Shown piece by piece: positions 27,901 through 33,852 of a stretch of 64,000 nucleotides of DNA; the first letter of the stretch is position 1, and each line of letters begins with the position of its first letter. The translations under genes were made by a program, and so were the position numbers. Where the stretch lies: assembly GCA_023392535.1 (NCBI GenBank), contig JAEVYY010000014.1:124001-188000 (forward strand), read 5' to 3'. A model generated the notes under the pieces. It saw nothing but the letters and a program-made list of their open reading frames with translations. It ran no database searches and had not been told where the DNA came from. The stretch is from Bacillota bacterium. GTDB taxonomy: Bacteria > Bacillota > Clostridia > Lachnospirales > Lachnospiraceae.

Positions 27901-28006
27901 CTACTTAAAACAAAAGAAATGTGATGAAGTACAAGGTTATTATTTCTATAAACCGCTTTCTAAAGAAGTTTTGGAAGAAATTTTACGAGATCCGAATTTG
28001 CATTGA
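24959..28006 (+). CDS. membrane GGDEF-EAL dual-domain c-di-GMP enzyme
   Basis: A 1015-residue multi-domain protein. Residues 1-400 are hydrophobic with roughly a dozen membrane helices; the first seven resemble the 7TM sensor module of histidine kinases. A GAF-like domain (about 410-575) follows, then GGDEF (GGDEF motif at 666-670, with I-site RxxD 'RKTD' five residues before it) and EAL (EAL motif at 794-796, 'EITEN', 'AIDDFG', 'EGVET'). Both catalytic domains look intact, so it could make and break c-di-GMP; which dominates cannot be told from sequence. Expression is gated by the c-di-GMP riboswitch upstream. Confidence 0.93.
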   Translation: MNNTVFVLYAIFYMFTFLCIGIGIYLLFMNVDGILNKLAFLISISLSGWCFGIVRSILADSYNNSMIWRKFSVLGISSFIIFLLYFFLVLTKDILLNKWVLFILYFPSAVLVYLFTISEDISLQVNQLQKLSMGWVNINLWNYWALCKDIFINGILLGCLFLIYQWKLDINDKKKKKDAVLIAFLLSMYLIFSMITRVSAKFYLLYSYQITPVIMIPLLLPVYRILKGQNATRATTANVAAVYEEQFRSEIIGYLSNIFLGGGFLFLISKCRFEWNSNVTSTIFLFLFLGIAIFFSQKYMKNRELKMLLYSLLLSIALPLIIFLFLQDASVIVWAILFFVVTVLFLYQDATIILMTSTSTIITQLFVLILIQRQYIKISDYYRRVGLVTLAVCLAYCVNRIYIQRLNELSYRIQIQDFLFLISSYIKNVNVNLQDKMNEFLELLCKNINSERAYIYFKNSKDDKENYFYRCDKGVVSNEIEINVNILNNIYWKNEIKENGMIRIHNVFKLPDSVKKEKEILLKQKVGSMLLIPFFNKDQIIGFMRFDFILARKEWNDEIIKLLRTFANILRDFKIGEDSEKKMHQMVYYDHLTNIPNRELFGKCINQAIQRSTKNGESFGILLLDLDSFKNVNDTMGHQSGDKVLIIIADRLEKCLRKTDIVCRFGGDEFLILLNGITSDKDIETVAIKIISQFEKPITVEGQEFFITASVGISSFPVDGKDINALIKNADIAMYEAKNKGKNQYVFCSKEMKEDIWQSRLITNHLYHALEKDELKIAYQPQVLIDTGEIIAAEALARWNHPELGDVSPALFIPIAEETGLIHAIGEWALRQSCKQNKIWQDMGLPPIRIAVNVSVKQLLKPGFADKVEEILNETMIEPRYLELEITENIAMQESNIIFDVLYRLKAIGISLAIDDFGIEYSSLNRVKLLPIDRLKIDINFIKGISSNNKDRVIVDVIIKLAKDLHLKVIAEGVETVEQLNYLKQKKCDEVQGYYFYKPLSKEVLEEILRDPNLH

Positions 28007-28040
28007 TTTAGATTGATTTGAATGCATTAGGATTCTATAT

Positions 28041-28068
28041 TAAATAATTTTATCAAACAAGCCGATAT
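28041..28068 (+). promoter_or_regulatory. possible sigma-28 promoter inside the terminator
   Basis: TAAA at 28041-28044 and GCCGATAT at 28061-28068 resemble a FliA/SigD promoter. The gap from TAAA to CCGATAT is 17 bases, two more than usual. Transcription from here would start in the terminator loop, so the hairpin would not form in the new transcript. The -10-like match is partly dictated by the stem sequence, so this is tentative. Confidence 0.35.
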
Positions 28069-28099
28069 ATCCTATGAAGAAAAATCGGCTTGTTTTAAT
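28055..28099 (+). terminator. terminator of the GGDEF-EAL gene
   Basis: A perfect 12-bp stem: AAACAAGCCGAT (28055-28066) with ATCGGCTTGTTT (28084-28095), ending in a T-run. An ORF could be opened from 28074 inside the loop, but that start lies in the hairpin and lacks a ribosome site. Confidence 0.88.
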
Positions 28100-28112
28100 T
28101 AGGGGGATAAAA

Positions 28113-29114
28113 ATGAAAATTGACCAGAAAACGAATTCTTTATTGAGTCATAGTTTTATAAAAATGGAACGTGCTAAAAAAGAAGAAACGGAAAATACAA
28201 TAATATATGCAGGTAATTTAAAGGTAAATGAAAATCCGATTGCACAGAAGCGGAAGCAAGCTCAGGCGAAAGCGTTGAAAGTAGTAGGCGGCGCGTTGAA
28301 GAATGATAGAAAGATAGATGATGATCTGCAGAAAAGAAGAGATTGTAGAAATAAGTATTATGAAAATATAGAAAGTGCCAGCCAAGAAATAGGAAAGATA
28401 GAAAAAAATAAACAGGAACTCAAGAAATCATATGGAATTGAAGATGATTCAGAAGAGCAAAAAAATTTGGAATTATTGGAAAAAAGAAGGGAGTCTTTCG
28501 ATATATATTCCCAGGTATCCCTTTCCGATGAGGAAAAAGTACGCTTATCGGAAATAGACAAGGCTGGTATGACGGAATATCAGACCCGTTCGTTACAATT
28601 GGATGCCAAGGGCGGTATACATCAAAAAGAAATAAGGGAAGCAAAAAAAGGAATCATTGAGGAAAATGCCATTATACGTGGGATACAGTTAGAAAGATTG
28701 AAATCCAGTCCCATGGTCGATGCCGTAAAAGAAGCAGATAGCATGTTGGATGCAGCCAGTGAAGAAATAACAGGAATGCTTTTGGATGAAGCAAAAGAGC
28801 ATATAGATGATAAAGCAAAAGAGAAACAGGAAGAAACAGAGAAAAAGGCGGAAAAGAAAGAAAAGCAAGAAGAGCAGCTAGAGGTAATAAAGGAAAAAAG
28901 AAAAGAATTGGAAGAACTGATAAATCCTGAGAAAGTAGAAGAAGAGGAAAATGACGGATTCAATCGAACGGTAAATAATGACATCGCGTTTTATCATTTT
29001 CTAGAAATAACTCACAATGAAAGTGACATTAAAAGGGAAGTAGAAAATATTGTAGATAAGATGAAATTAGTAGCAGACGATATCAAGGGAGCAGTAGTGG
29101 ATTCAAAATTGTGA
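28113..29114 (+). CDS. uncharacterised coiled-coil protein
   Basis: I do not recognise the family. The 333-residue product lacks a signal peptide or membrane helix and is extremely rich in Glu, Lys and Gln. Long helices with coiled-coil character cover about 85-135, 175-215 and 230-290 (a dense Glu/Lys stretch). The C-terminal 45 residues are less charged and may form a small domain. The start is the ATG at 28113, with AGGGGGAT six bases before it. It stands alone between two terminators, so it is a single-gene transcript. The composition suggests a structural or scaffold protein, but no function can be assigned. Confidence 0.75.
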   Translation: MKIDQKTNSLLSHSFIKMERAKKEETENTIIYAGNLKVNENPIAQKRKQAQAKALKVVGGALKNDRKIDDDLQKRRDCRNKYYENIESASQEIGKIEKNKQELKKSYGIEDDSEEQKNLELLEKRRESFDIYSQVSLSDEEKVRLSEIDKAGMTEYQTRSLQLDAKGGIHQKEIREAKKGIIEENAIIRGIQLERLKSSPMVDAVKEADSMLDAASEEITGMLLDEAKEHIDDKAKEKQEETEKKAEKKEKQEEQLEVIKEKRKELEELINPEKVEEEENDGFNRTVNNDIAFYHFLEITHNESDIKREVENIVDKMKLVADDIKGAVVDSKL

Positions 29115-29159
29115 ATAAAATTTAGAATACTTAGTGTAAATTAACAAAAAGATACTTAG

Positions 29160-29210
29160 AATTATTTAAATTTTAAATAATTTGACAGTAGAATTATTTC
29201 TAGATATAAA
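29160..29210 (+). promoter_or_regulatory. modA promoter with overlapping dyad
   Basis: TTGACA at 29182-29187, a 17-base spacer and TATAAA at 29205-29210 form a near-consensus promoter. A 9-bp A+T-rich inverted repeat (AATTATTTA / TAAATAATT, 29160-29182) abuts the -35, a good place for a repressor or activator. It is the only promoter I see for modABC, and the leader contains a strong terminator before modA. Confidence 0.75.
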
Positions 29211-29291
29211 GTAATATTAACTGATAATAAATTAAAAAAGTATAAATAAGCAGATATATATGTGAAATTCGATATTTTAGTTAGAAACCTG

Positions 29292-29330
29292 ACAAGGCAG
29301 TCAAATTGTTATTTTGACTGCCTTGTTTTT
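29292..29330 (+). terminator. leader terminator upstream of modA
   Basis: A perfect 14-bp stem, ACAAGGCAGTCAAA (29292-29305) with TTTGACTGCCTTGT (29313-29326), loop of seven and a T-run. Only 32 bases separate it from the modA ATG, with room for a ribosome site but not for a promoter. An alternative small hairpin TGAC-AAGGCA-GTCA (29290-29303) overlaps its 5' arm. This suggests control of modABC by antitermination. Confidence 0.85.
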
Positions 29331-29362
29331 ATTTTATACAACAATAAAAGGAGGAATAACGG

Positions 29363-30214
29363 ATGAAAAAATTTATTGCAACGATGTTAATAGGAGCTAT
29401 GGTAGTATCTATGCTCTCAGCTTGTGGTAGTACGCAGGTTAAAAACACATCGGCCCAAGCCGAGACACCAATCACAAAGACGGGTGCCGAATCAGAAGCA
29501 AAGGATACGACAGCAGAAGATCCTGTTGAACTTACCGTTCTAGCGGCAGCCAGTTTAACGGATGCGACAACGAAGCTGGCAGAACGGTACAATAAAGTTG
29601 CGCCAAATGTAACACTTACTTTTTCTTATGGTTCTTCGGGGGCATTGCAAACACAAATTGAAGAAGGTGCACCAGCGGATCTTTTTCTATCCGCAGCAAC
29701 TAAACAAATGAATGCACTTGATGAAGAAGGATTACTATTGAAAGATACAAGAGTAGACCTATTATGGAATAAAATAGTACTAATAGTTCCAGTCAGTAGT
29801 TCCTTAGGGCTTACAAGCTTTGAAGAAGTGGCGGGGGATATGGTAAAGACAATAGCACTTGGGGAACCAGAAGGAGTACCTGTGGGACAATATGCAGAAC
29901 AGGTATTTACAAATCTTGGAATACTGGATGCGGTAAAAGCAAAGACAAACTATGGAAGTGATGTGAAACAGGTACTTACCTGGGTTGAATCAGGAGAAGC
30001 AGATTGTGGTGTTGTATACGCAACAGATGCAAAAATAAGTCCTAAAGTAACTATTGTCTGCGAAGCACCAGAAGGAAGTCATGAAGATATCATTTACCCG
30101 GCTGCTGTCATCGGGAGTTCTGCGTCACCGGAAGAGGCAAAAGCTTTTTTAAATTACCTATCTACACAGGAGGCGGCATCCGTCTTTGAAGAATATGGTT
30201 TCAGTATCAAATAA
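29363..30214 (+). CDS. modA: molybdate ABC transporter substrate-binding lipoprotein ModA
   Basis: ModA captures molybdate (and tungstate) outside the membrane. The 283-residue precursor has a lipoprotein signal peptide with lipobox 'MLSAC' (lipid-anchored Cys21), a Thr/Ala/Glu-rich linker, and the binding domain beginning 'ELTVLAAASLTDATTKLAERY'. 'FSYGSSGALQTQIEEGAPADLF' (shown in part) and 'YGSDVKQVLTWVESGEADCGVVY' are ModA family hallmarks around the oxyanion pocket. It leads modABC, and lies directly upstream of the molybdenum nitrogenase genes, which need the metal. Confidence 0.95.
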   Translation: MKKFIATMLIGAMVVSMLSACGSTQVKNTSAQAETPITKTGAESEAKDTTAEDPVELTVLAAASLTDATTKLAERYNKVAPNVTLTFSYGSSGALQTQIEEGAPADLFLSAATKQMNALDEEGLLLKDTRVDLLWNKIVLIVPVSSSLGLTSFEEVAGDMVKTIALGEPEGVPVGQYAEQVFTNLGILDAVKAKTNYGSDVKQVLTWVESGEADCGVVYATDAKISPKVTIVCEAPEGSHEDIIYPAAVIGSSASPEEAKAFLNYLSTQEAASVFEEYGFSIK

Positions 30215-30231
30215 AGAAAGGAAACGTATAG

Positions 30232-30900
30232 ATGGATATAGCACCATTGTTAATCAGTTTTAAAGTAGCATTTACTGCAACTATGATAGCCGTTTGTCTG
30301 GGGATACCAATGGCATGGTTTGTCGCTAAATTAAAAAGAGGAAAAGGTTTTATAGATGGTGTGCTGACAATGCCAATGGTCTTACCACCGACAATCGTCG
30401 GTTTCTTTCTATTACTTTTGATTGGAAAAAATGGCTTGCTTGGAAAGCTATTGCTGTCATTTCATATTGTACTGACATTTACCTGGTTCGCCGCTGTTTT
30501 AGCTTCTGTGATCGTATCGTTTCCATTGATGTACCGCACTGCGCGAGGAGCATTTGAATCCATTGATCAGAATCTGATTTATGTAGGTCAGACACTAGGC
30601 ATGAGTCATTTTAAGATCTTTTGTAAAGTAGTATTACCAAATACCATTTCGGGTATGACTGCAGGGATAATATTGACCTTTGCCAGGGCTTTGGGAGAGT
30701 TCGGTGCTACGATAATGGTGGCCGGCAATATACCAGGACATACGCAGACTATGTCAATTGCGGTCTACTCAGCCGTTCAGGGAGGGCACAGAGAGAAAGC
30801 ATATGCCTGGGTCATAGTAATTATGGTAATTTCGTTTGGAACGATGATGGCTATGAATGGTTTGTCTTTACATGATCATAAAGAAGGCGAGATGATTTAA
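30232..30900 (+). CDS. modB: molybdate ABC transporter permease ModB
   Basis: A 222-residue permease with about five to six membrane helices. The ABC-permease EAA loop is seen in 'TARGAFESIDQNLIYVGQTLGMSHFKIF' (residues about 102-130) and 'ARALGEFGATIMVAGNIPGHTQTMSIAVY' is the ModB C-terminal signature. GAAAGGAAACG precedes the ATG. The TAA stop is in the same frame as modC, with only ten sense codons between it and the first ATG of modC. Confidence 0.95.
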   Translation: MDIAPLLISFKVAFTATMIAVCLGIPMAWFVAKLKRGKGFIDGVLTMPMVLPPTIVGFFLLLLIGKNGLLGKLLLSFHIVLTFTWFAAVLASVIVSFPLMYRTARGAFESIDQNLIYVGQTLGMSHFKIFCKVVLPNTISGMTAGIILTFARALGEFGATIMVAGNIPGHTQTMSIAVYSAVQGGHREKAYAWVIVIMVISFGTMMAMNGLSLHDHKEGEMI

Positions 30901-30930
30901 ATAAAATTACAAGTAGATATTAAGAAAAAA

Positions 30931-31983
30931 ATGGATAATTTTTCGTTGGAAGTATCATTTGCACTAGCACAGGAGACATTTGCCATTCTTGGAGCATCCG
31001 GTTCAGGAAAAAGTATGACTTTAAAATGTATTGCCGGAATAGAAATTCCGGATGAAGGAAGAATTGTGTTAGATAATCAAGTAATTTTTGATTCTGCTAA
31101 AAAAATAAATCTTCCTCCCAAAGAGCGCAAAATTGGATATCTGTTTCAAAATTATGCCCTTTTTCCAAATATGACAGTGGAAGAAAATATTGCAGTTGTA
31201 CTTCGCACTTCTAAAAAAGTGAAGAAAGAGATTGTAAAAGAGAAAATAAGAACTTTTTATCTTGAGGGCCTTGAATGGAAAAAACCAAGCCAGCTTTCGG
31301 GCGGTCAGCAGCAAAGAGTAGCATTAGCACGCATGCTTGCTTCAAATCCTAAAATCATCATGCTGGATGAACCTTTTTCGGCGCTTGATAGTTATTTAAG
31401 GTGGCAGTTAGAACAAGAAATGTTGGAAATCATACAAGCATACAGGATGCCGACCTTATTTGTTTCTCATAATCGGGATGAGGTATATCGAATCAGTGAT
31501 AAGATCGGAGTAATTAATAACGGAAGGTTGGAAGGGATCAGTGGAAAAAAAGATTTATTTGAAGATCCCCGCCTATTCGCAGCTGCAATATTGACGGGGT
31601 GCAAGAATTTTTCACGTATTATAAGGATGGATGATTTTAGAATTAAGGCGATCGACTGGCAGGTAGAACTCATCACCAAGGAGAAGGTGACGGAAGAAAT
31701 AAAATATGTTGGCATACGTGCACATTATATTCAAGTGATGCGGGAACAGAGTGCAGAAGACAATACAATGTTGTGTCAGGTCACTAAGACCATCGAGAAC
31801 ACGTTTACAATGATTGTAATGTTGGCTAATACTAGCAAAAGAATGCAGACGGTAGAGATAGAAGGCAGGAATAACAATTACTCGGAAATCCGCATGGAAA
31901 TTGGAAAGAAAGAATGGGACGCGGTAAAAGGCGGACAAGTCAGAATAAAGTTTTTACCAGAAAATCTGCTCTTACTTCGTTAA
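30931..31983 (+). CDS. modC: molybdate ABC transporter ATPase ModC
   Basis: A 350-residue (from this ATG) ABC ATPase: Walker A 'GASGSGKSMT', Q-loop 'YLFQNYALFPNM', signature 'LSGGQQQRVALARML', Walker B 'IIMLDEPFSALDS' and H-loop 'VSHNRDEVYR'; a C-terminal regulatory region (about 235-350) follows. The start is odd: the ten codons between the modB stop and this ATG read in frame as 'IKLQVDIKKK', which looks like the normal ModC N-terminal beta strand. No ATG, GTG or TTG occurs in that stretch, so translation may begin at a rare codon (ATA at 30901) or come from readthrough of modB. I report the first canonical start. Confidence 0.92.
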   Translation: MDNFSLEVSFALAQETFAILGASGSGKSMTLKCIAGIEIPDEGRIVLDNQVIFDSAKKINLPPKERKIGYLFQNYALFPNMTVEENIAVVLRTSKKVKKEIVKEKIRTFYLEGLEWKKPSQLSGGQQQRVALARMLASNPKIIMLDEPFSALDSYLRWQLEQEMLEIIQAYRMPTLFVSHNRDEVYRISDKIGVINNGRLEGISGKKDLFEDPRLFAAAILTGCKNFSRIIRMDDFRIKAIDWQVELITKEKVTEEIKYVGIRAHYIQVMREQSAEDNTMLCQVTKTIENTFTMIVMLANTSKRMQTVEIEGRNNNYSEIRMEIGKKEWDAVKGGQVRIKFLPENLLLLR

Positions 31984-32103
31984 AATCAGTAAAGGTACAA
32001 TACTTGATGCCAAAGTAAAAATATCAGACAATAAAAAAATGTATCAATATTATAGTGAAAATAGTAAAAATAAATATGAAATAACTATTAAATATTGACA
32101 AAT

Positions 32104-32139
32104 CAATGCATTGTACAAATAGAAAGCGAATGATAAAAT
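32104..32139 (+). promoter_or_regulatory. probable nifH promoter region with dyad
   Basis: The palindrome CAATGCATTG (32104-32113) overlaps a possible -35 (TTGTAC, 32111-32116); 17 bases on is TAAAAT (32134-32139) with an extended TG. An alternative TTGACA at 32095 lacks a well-spaced -10. No sigma-54 GG/GC promoter is seen. The assignment is tentative. The 31.98-32.27 kb gap holds this, a leader hairpin and a terminator. Confidence 0.45.
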
Positions 32140-32168
32140 TTCTTCATAGAAATTGCTAGCATTCTATT

Positions 32169-32216
32169 TGACAGAGACGTCATGACTTATTCTACATAAG
32201 TTATGGCGTCATTTTT
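32169..32216 (+). terminator. leader terminator upstream of nifH
   Basis: GACGTCATGACTTA (32176-32189) pairs with TAAGTTATGGCGTC (32197-32210) over 14 bp with two G-T pairs, followed by five T. The competing small hairpin TGAC-AGAGAC-GTCA (32169-32182) shares its 5' arm. No promoter is visible in the 50 bases between the T-run and nifH, so nif transcription must pass this terminator. The layout matches that ahead of modA. Confidence 0.75.
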
Positions 32217-32235
32217 GATTTATGGAAAGTTGTGG

Positions 32236-32250
32236 GCGACCGAGGGTCGC
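32236..32250 (+). other. hairpin directly upstream of the nifH ribosome site
   Basis: GCGACC-GAG-GGTCGC, a perfect 6-bp, GC-rich stem with a 3-base loop, ends two to three bases before the AAGGGAG ribosome site of nifH. It is notable in such A+T-rich DNA and may stabilise the 5' end of nif mRNA; it could also form after processing at the terminator. Confidence 0.55.
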
Positions 32251-32265
32251 AGAAGGGAGCTAAAA

Positions 32266-33087
32266 ATGAGACAGATTGCTATTTATGGAAAAGGTGGAAT
32301 TGGAAAATCTACTACAACACAGAATCTGACTGCAGGTCTGGGGGAAATGGGTAAGAAGATAATGATTGTTGGATGTGACCCTAAAGCAGATTCGACACGA
32401 TTGATCCTTGGAGGTCTGGCGCAGAAAACGGTACTTGATACACTTCGCGAAGAAGGTGAAGATATTGATCTGGATTATATTATGAAAAATGGTTATGCAG
32501 GAATACGATGCGTAGAATCGGGGGGCCCGGAACCTGGTGTCGGATGTGCAGGCCGTGGAATTATTACTTCGATAAATCTGTTGGAACAACTCGGCGCGTA
32601 TACAGATGACCTTGATTATGTTTTTTACGATGTACTGGGAGATGTTGTTTGCGGTGGCTTTGCAATGCCGATTCGAGAAGGAAAAGCACGTGAAATTTAT
32701 ATCGTGGCATCAGGAGAAATGATGGCATTGTATGCAGCTAACAATATTTCAAAAGGTATTCAGAAATATGCCAATACAGGCGGTGTCCGATTAGGTGGCA
32801 TCATCTGTAACTCCAGAAAGGTAGACGGTGAAGCAGAATTGGTTGCGGCATTCGCAAAAGAGCTGGGATCCCAGATGATTCACTTTGTGCCTAGGGATAA
32901 TATGGTGCAAAGAGCAGAAATTCATAAAAAGACCGTAATTGATTATGAACCAACGGCAAATCAGGCAGATGAATACAGAGCATTGGCAAATAAGATTGAT
33001 GGCAATGATATGTTTGTAATTCCAAAACCTATGAAACAGGAGCGACTGGAAGAATTATTAATGGAACACGGAATCATGGATATTTAA
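32266..33087 (+). CDS. nifH: nitrogenase iron protein (dinitrogenase reductase) NifH
   Basis: NifH is the Fe protein that delivers electrons to the MoFe protein with ATP hydrolysis. From the ATG at 32266 the product is 273 residues, the family length. Visible motifs: P-loop 'GKGGIGKSTT', 'CDPKADSTRL', 'GGPEPGVGCAGRGI' with cluster ligand Cys94 and Arg97 (the ADP-ribosylation site in other species), and 'YDVLGDVVCGGFAMPI' with ligand Cys129. The open frame extends 63 bases upstream but that segment overlaps the leader terminator and is rejected. nifI1 and nifI2 follow, as in anaerobe-type clusters. Confidence 0.98.
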   Translation: MRQIAIYGKGGIGKSTTTQNLTAGLGEMGKKIMIVGCDPKADSTRLILGGLAQKTVLDTLREEGEDIDLDYIMKNGYAGIRCVESGGPEPGVGCAGRGIITSINLLEQLGAYTDDLDYVFYDVLGDVVCGGFAMPIREGKAREIYIVASGEMMALYAANNISKGIQKYANTGGVRLGGIICNSRKVDGEAELVAAFAKELGSQMIHFVPRDNMVQRAEIHKKTVIDYEPTANQADEYRALANKIDGNDMFVIPKPMKQERLEELLMEHGIMDI

Positions 33088-33114
33088 TACTTAAATGAAT
33101 AGGAGGGTGTCACT

Positions 33115-33441
33115 ATGTTTTTAGTAAGAGCAATCATCAGACCTGAAAAAGTAGGGAGTGTTTTATCGGAATTGTTATCAGCAGGCTATCCGGCAGTAAC
33201 TAAAATGGATGTATATGGCCGTGGGAAACAGAAGGGAGTTAAGGTCGGTGAAGTCTTTTATGACGAAATTCCAAAAGAAATGTTACTTATGGTCGTAGAA
33301 GATGCAGATAAGGATGATGTAGTCAAAATGATTATGAAATATGCAAGAACTGGAGAAAACGGACATTTCGGGGATGGCAGAATCTTTATCAGTCCGGTAG
33401 AAGAGGCATATACAATCAGTACAAAGAAAAAAGGATTATAG
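33115..33441 (+). CDS. nifI1: nitrogenase PII-type regulator NifI1
   Basis: A 108-residue GlnB/PII-family protein. Position between nifH and nifD, together with NifI2, is the hallmark of clusters in methanogens and anaerobic bacteria where NifI1-NifI2 bind the MoFe protein and switch off activity when nitrogen is plentiful, with 2-oxoglutarate reversing it. The PII fold is seen in 'MFLVRAIIRPEKVGSVLSEL', the T-loop region 'YGRGKQKGVKVGEVFYDE', and 'GHFGDGRIFISPV'. AATAGGAGGGTG precedes the start. Confidence 0.95.
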   Translation: MFLVRAIIRPEKVGSVLSELLSAGYPAVTKMDVYGRGKQKGVKVGEVFYDEIPKEMLLMVVEDADKDDVVKMIMKYARTGENGHFGDGRIFISPVEEAYTISTKKKGL

Positions 33442-33452
33442 GAGGGCTGATT

Positions 33453-33836
33453 ATGAAGGAAGTTATGGCAATTGTCAGACAAAATAAAGTCAATGTGACA
33501 AAAGAAGCTTTAGCAGAAGCGGGAGTTCCAGCCTTTACTTGTAGAAAAGTCTTAGGAAGAGGTAAAAAATTAATTGATATGAGCTTATTACATTCTTTTG
33601 TGGATGCTGGGGAGATTCCGGCAAATCCAATGGGTGAATATATCTCAGAAGCAAACAGATTGATATCCAAACGAGTATTTACAATGATCGTAGAGGATTC
33701 AGAGGTGGAAAAAGTAATCAATACAATTATGGATGTGAATGTAAGCGGGAACCCGGGAGATGGAAAAATTTTTGTGTTGCCAATCCTTGAAAATTATAAG
33801 GTTCGAAATGGGGAAGCAACCATAGAAGCATACTAA
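33453..33836 (+). CDS. nifI2: nitrogenase PII-type regulator NifI2
   Basis: A 127-residue PII-family protein paired with NifI1. Compared with ordinary PII it has the longer T-loop region typical of NifI2 ('GRGKKLIDMSLLHSFVDAGE' and following residues about 35-75). The C-terminal 'GNPGDGKIFVLPI' matches the nucleotide-binding region. It is 11 bases after nifI1 and 16 bases before nifD, with AGGAGGGC as ribosome site. It is expected to act in the complex that blocks NifH docking on NifDK. Confidence 0.95.
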   Translation: MKEVMAIVRQNKVNVTKEALAEAGVPAFTCRKVLGRGKKLIDMSLLHSFVDAGEIPANPMGEYISEANRLISKRVFTMIVEDSEVEKVINTIMDVNVSGNPGDGKIFVLPILENYKVRNGEATIEAY

Positions 33837-33852
33837 AACAGGAGGTGAGGAC

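Noticed and set aside
28074..28112. Upstream start for the coiled-coil protein
   Set aside because: It lies inside the loop and stem of the terminator; AGGGGGAT fits the ATG at 28113.
32095..32123. Housekeeping promoter with TTGACA at 32095 for nifH
   Set aside because: No acceptable -10 at 16-18 bases; the TAAAAT at 32134 with an extended TG fits better, though still weakly.
32125..32165. Canonical ANTAR P1 hairpin before nifH
   Set aside because: The AATTTC-TTCATA-GAAATT and ATAGAA/TTCTAT hairpins exist, but their loops lack A1/G4 or are not six bases long.
32203..32265. N-terminal extension of NifH
   Set aside because: The open frame runs through the leader terminator and the GC-rich hairpin; NifH length and the ribosome site fit the ATG at 32266.
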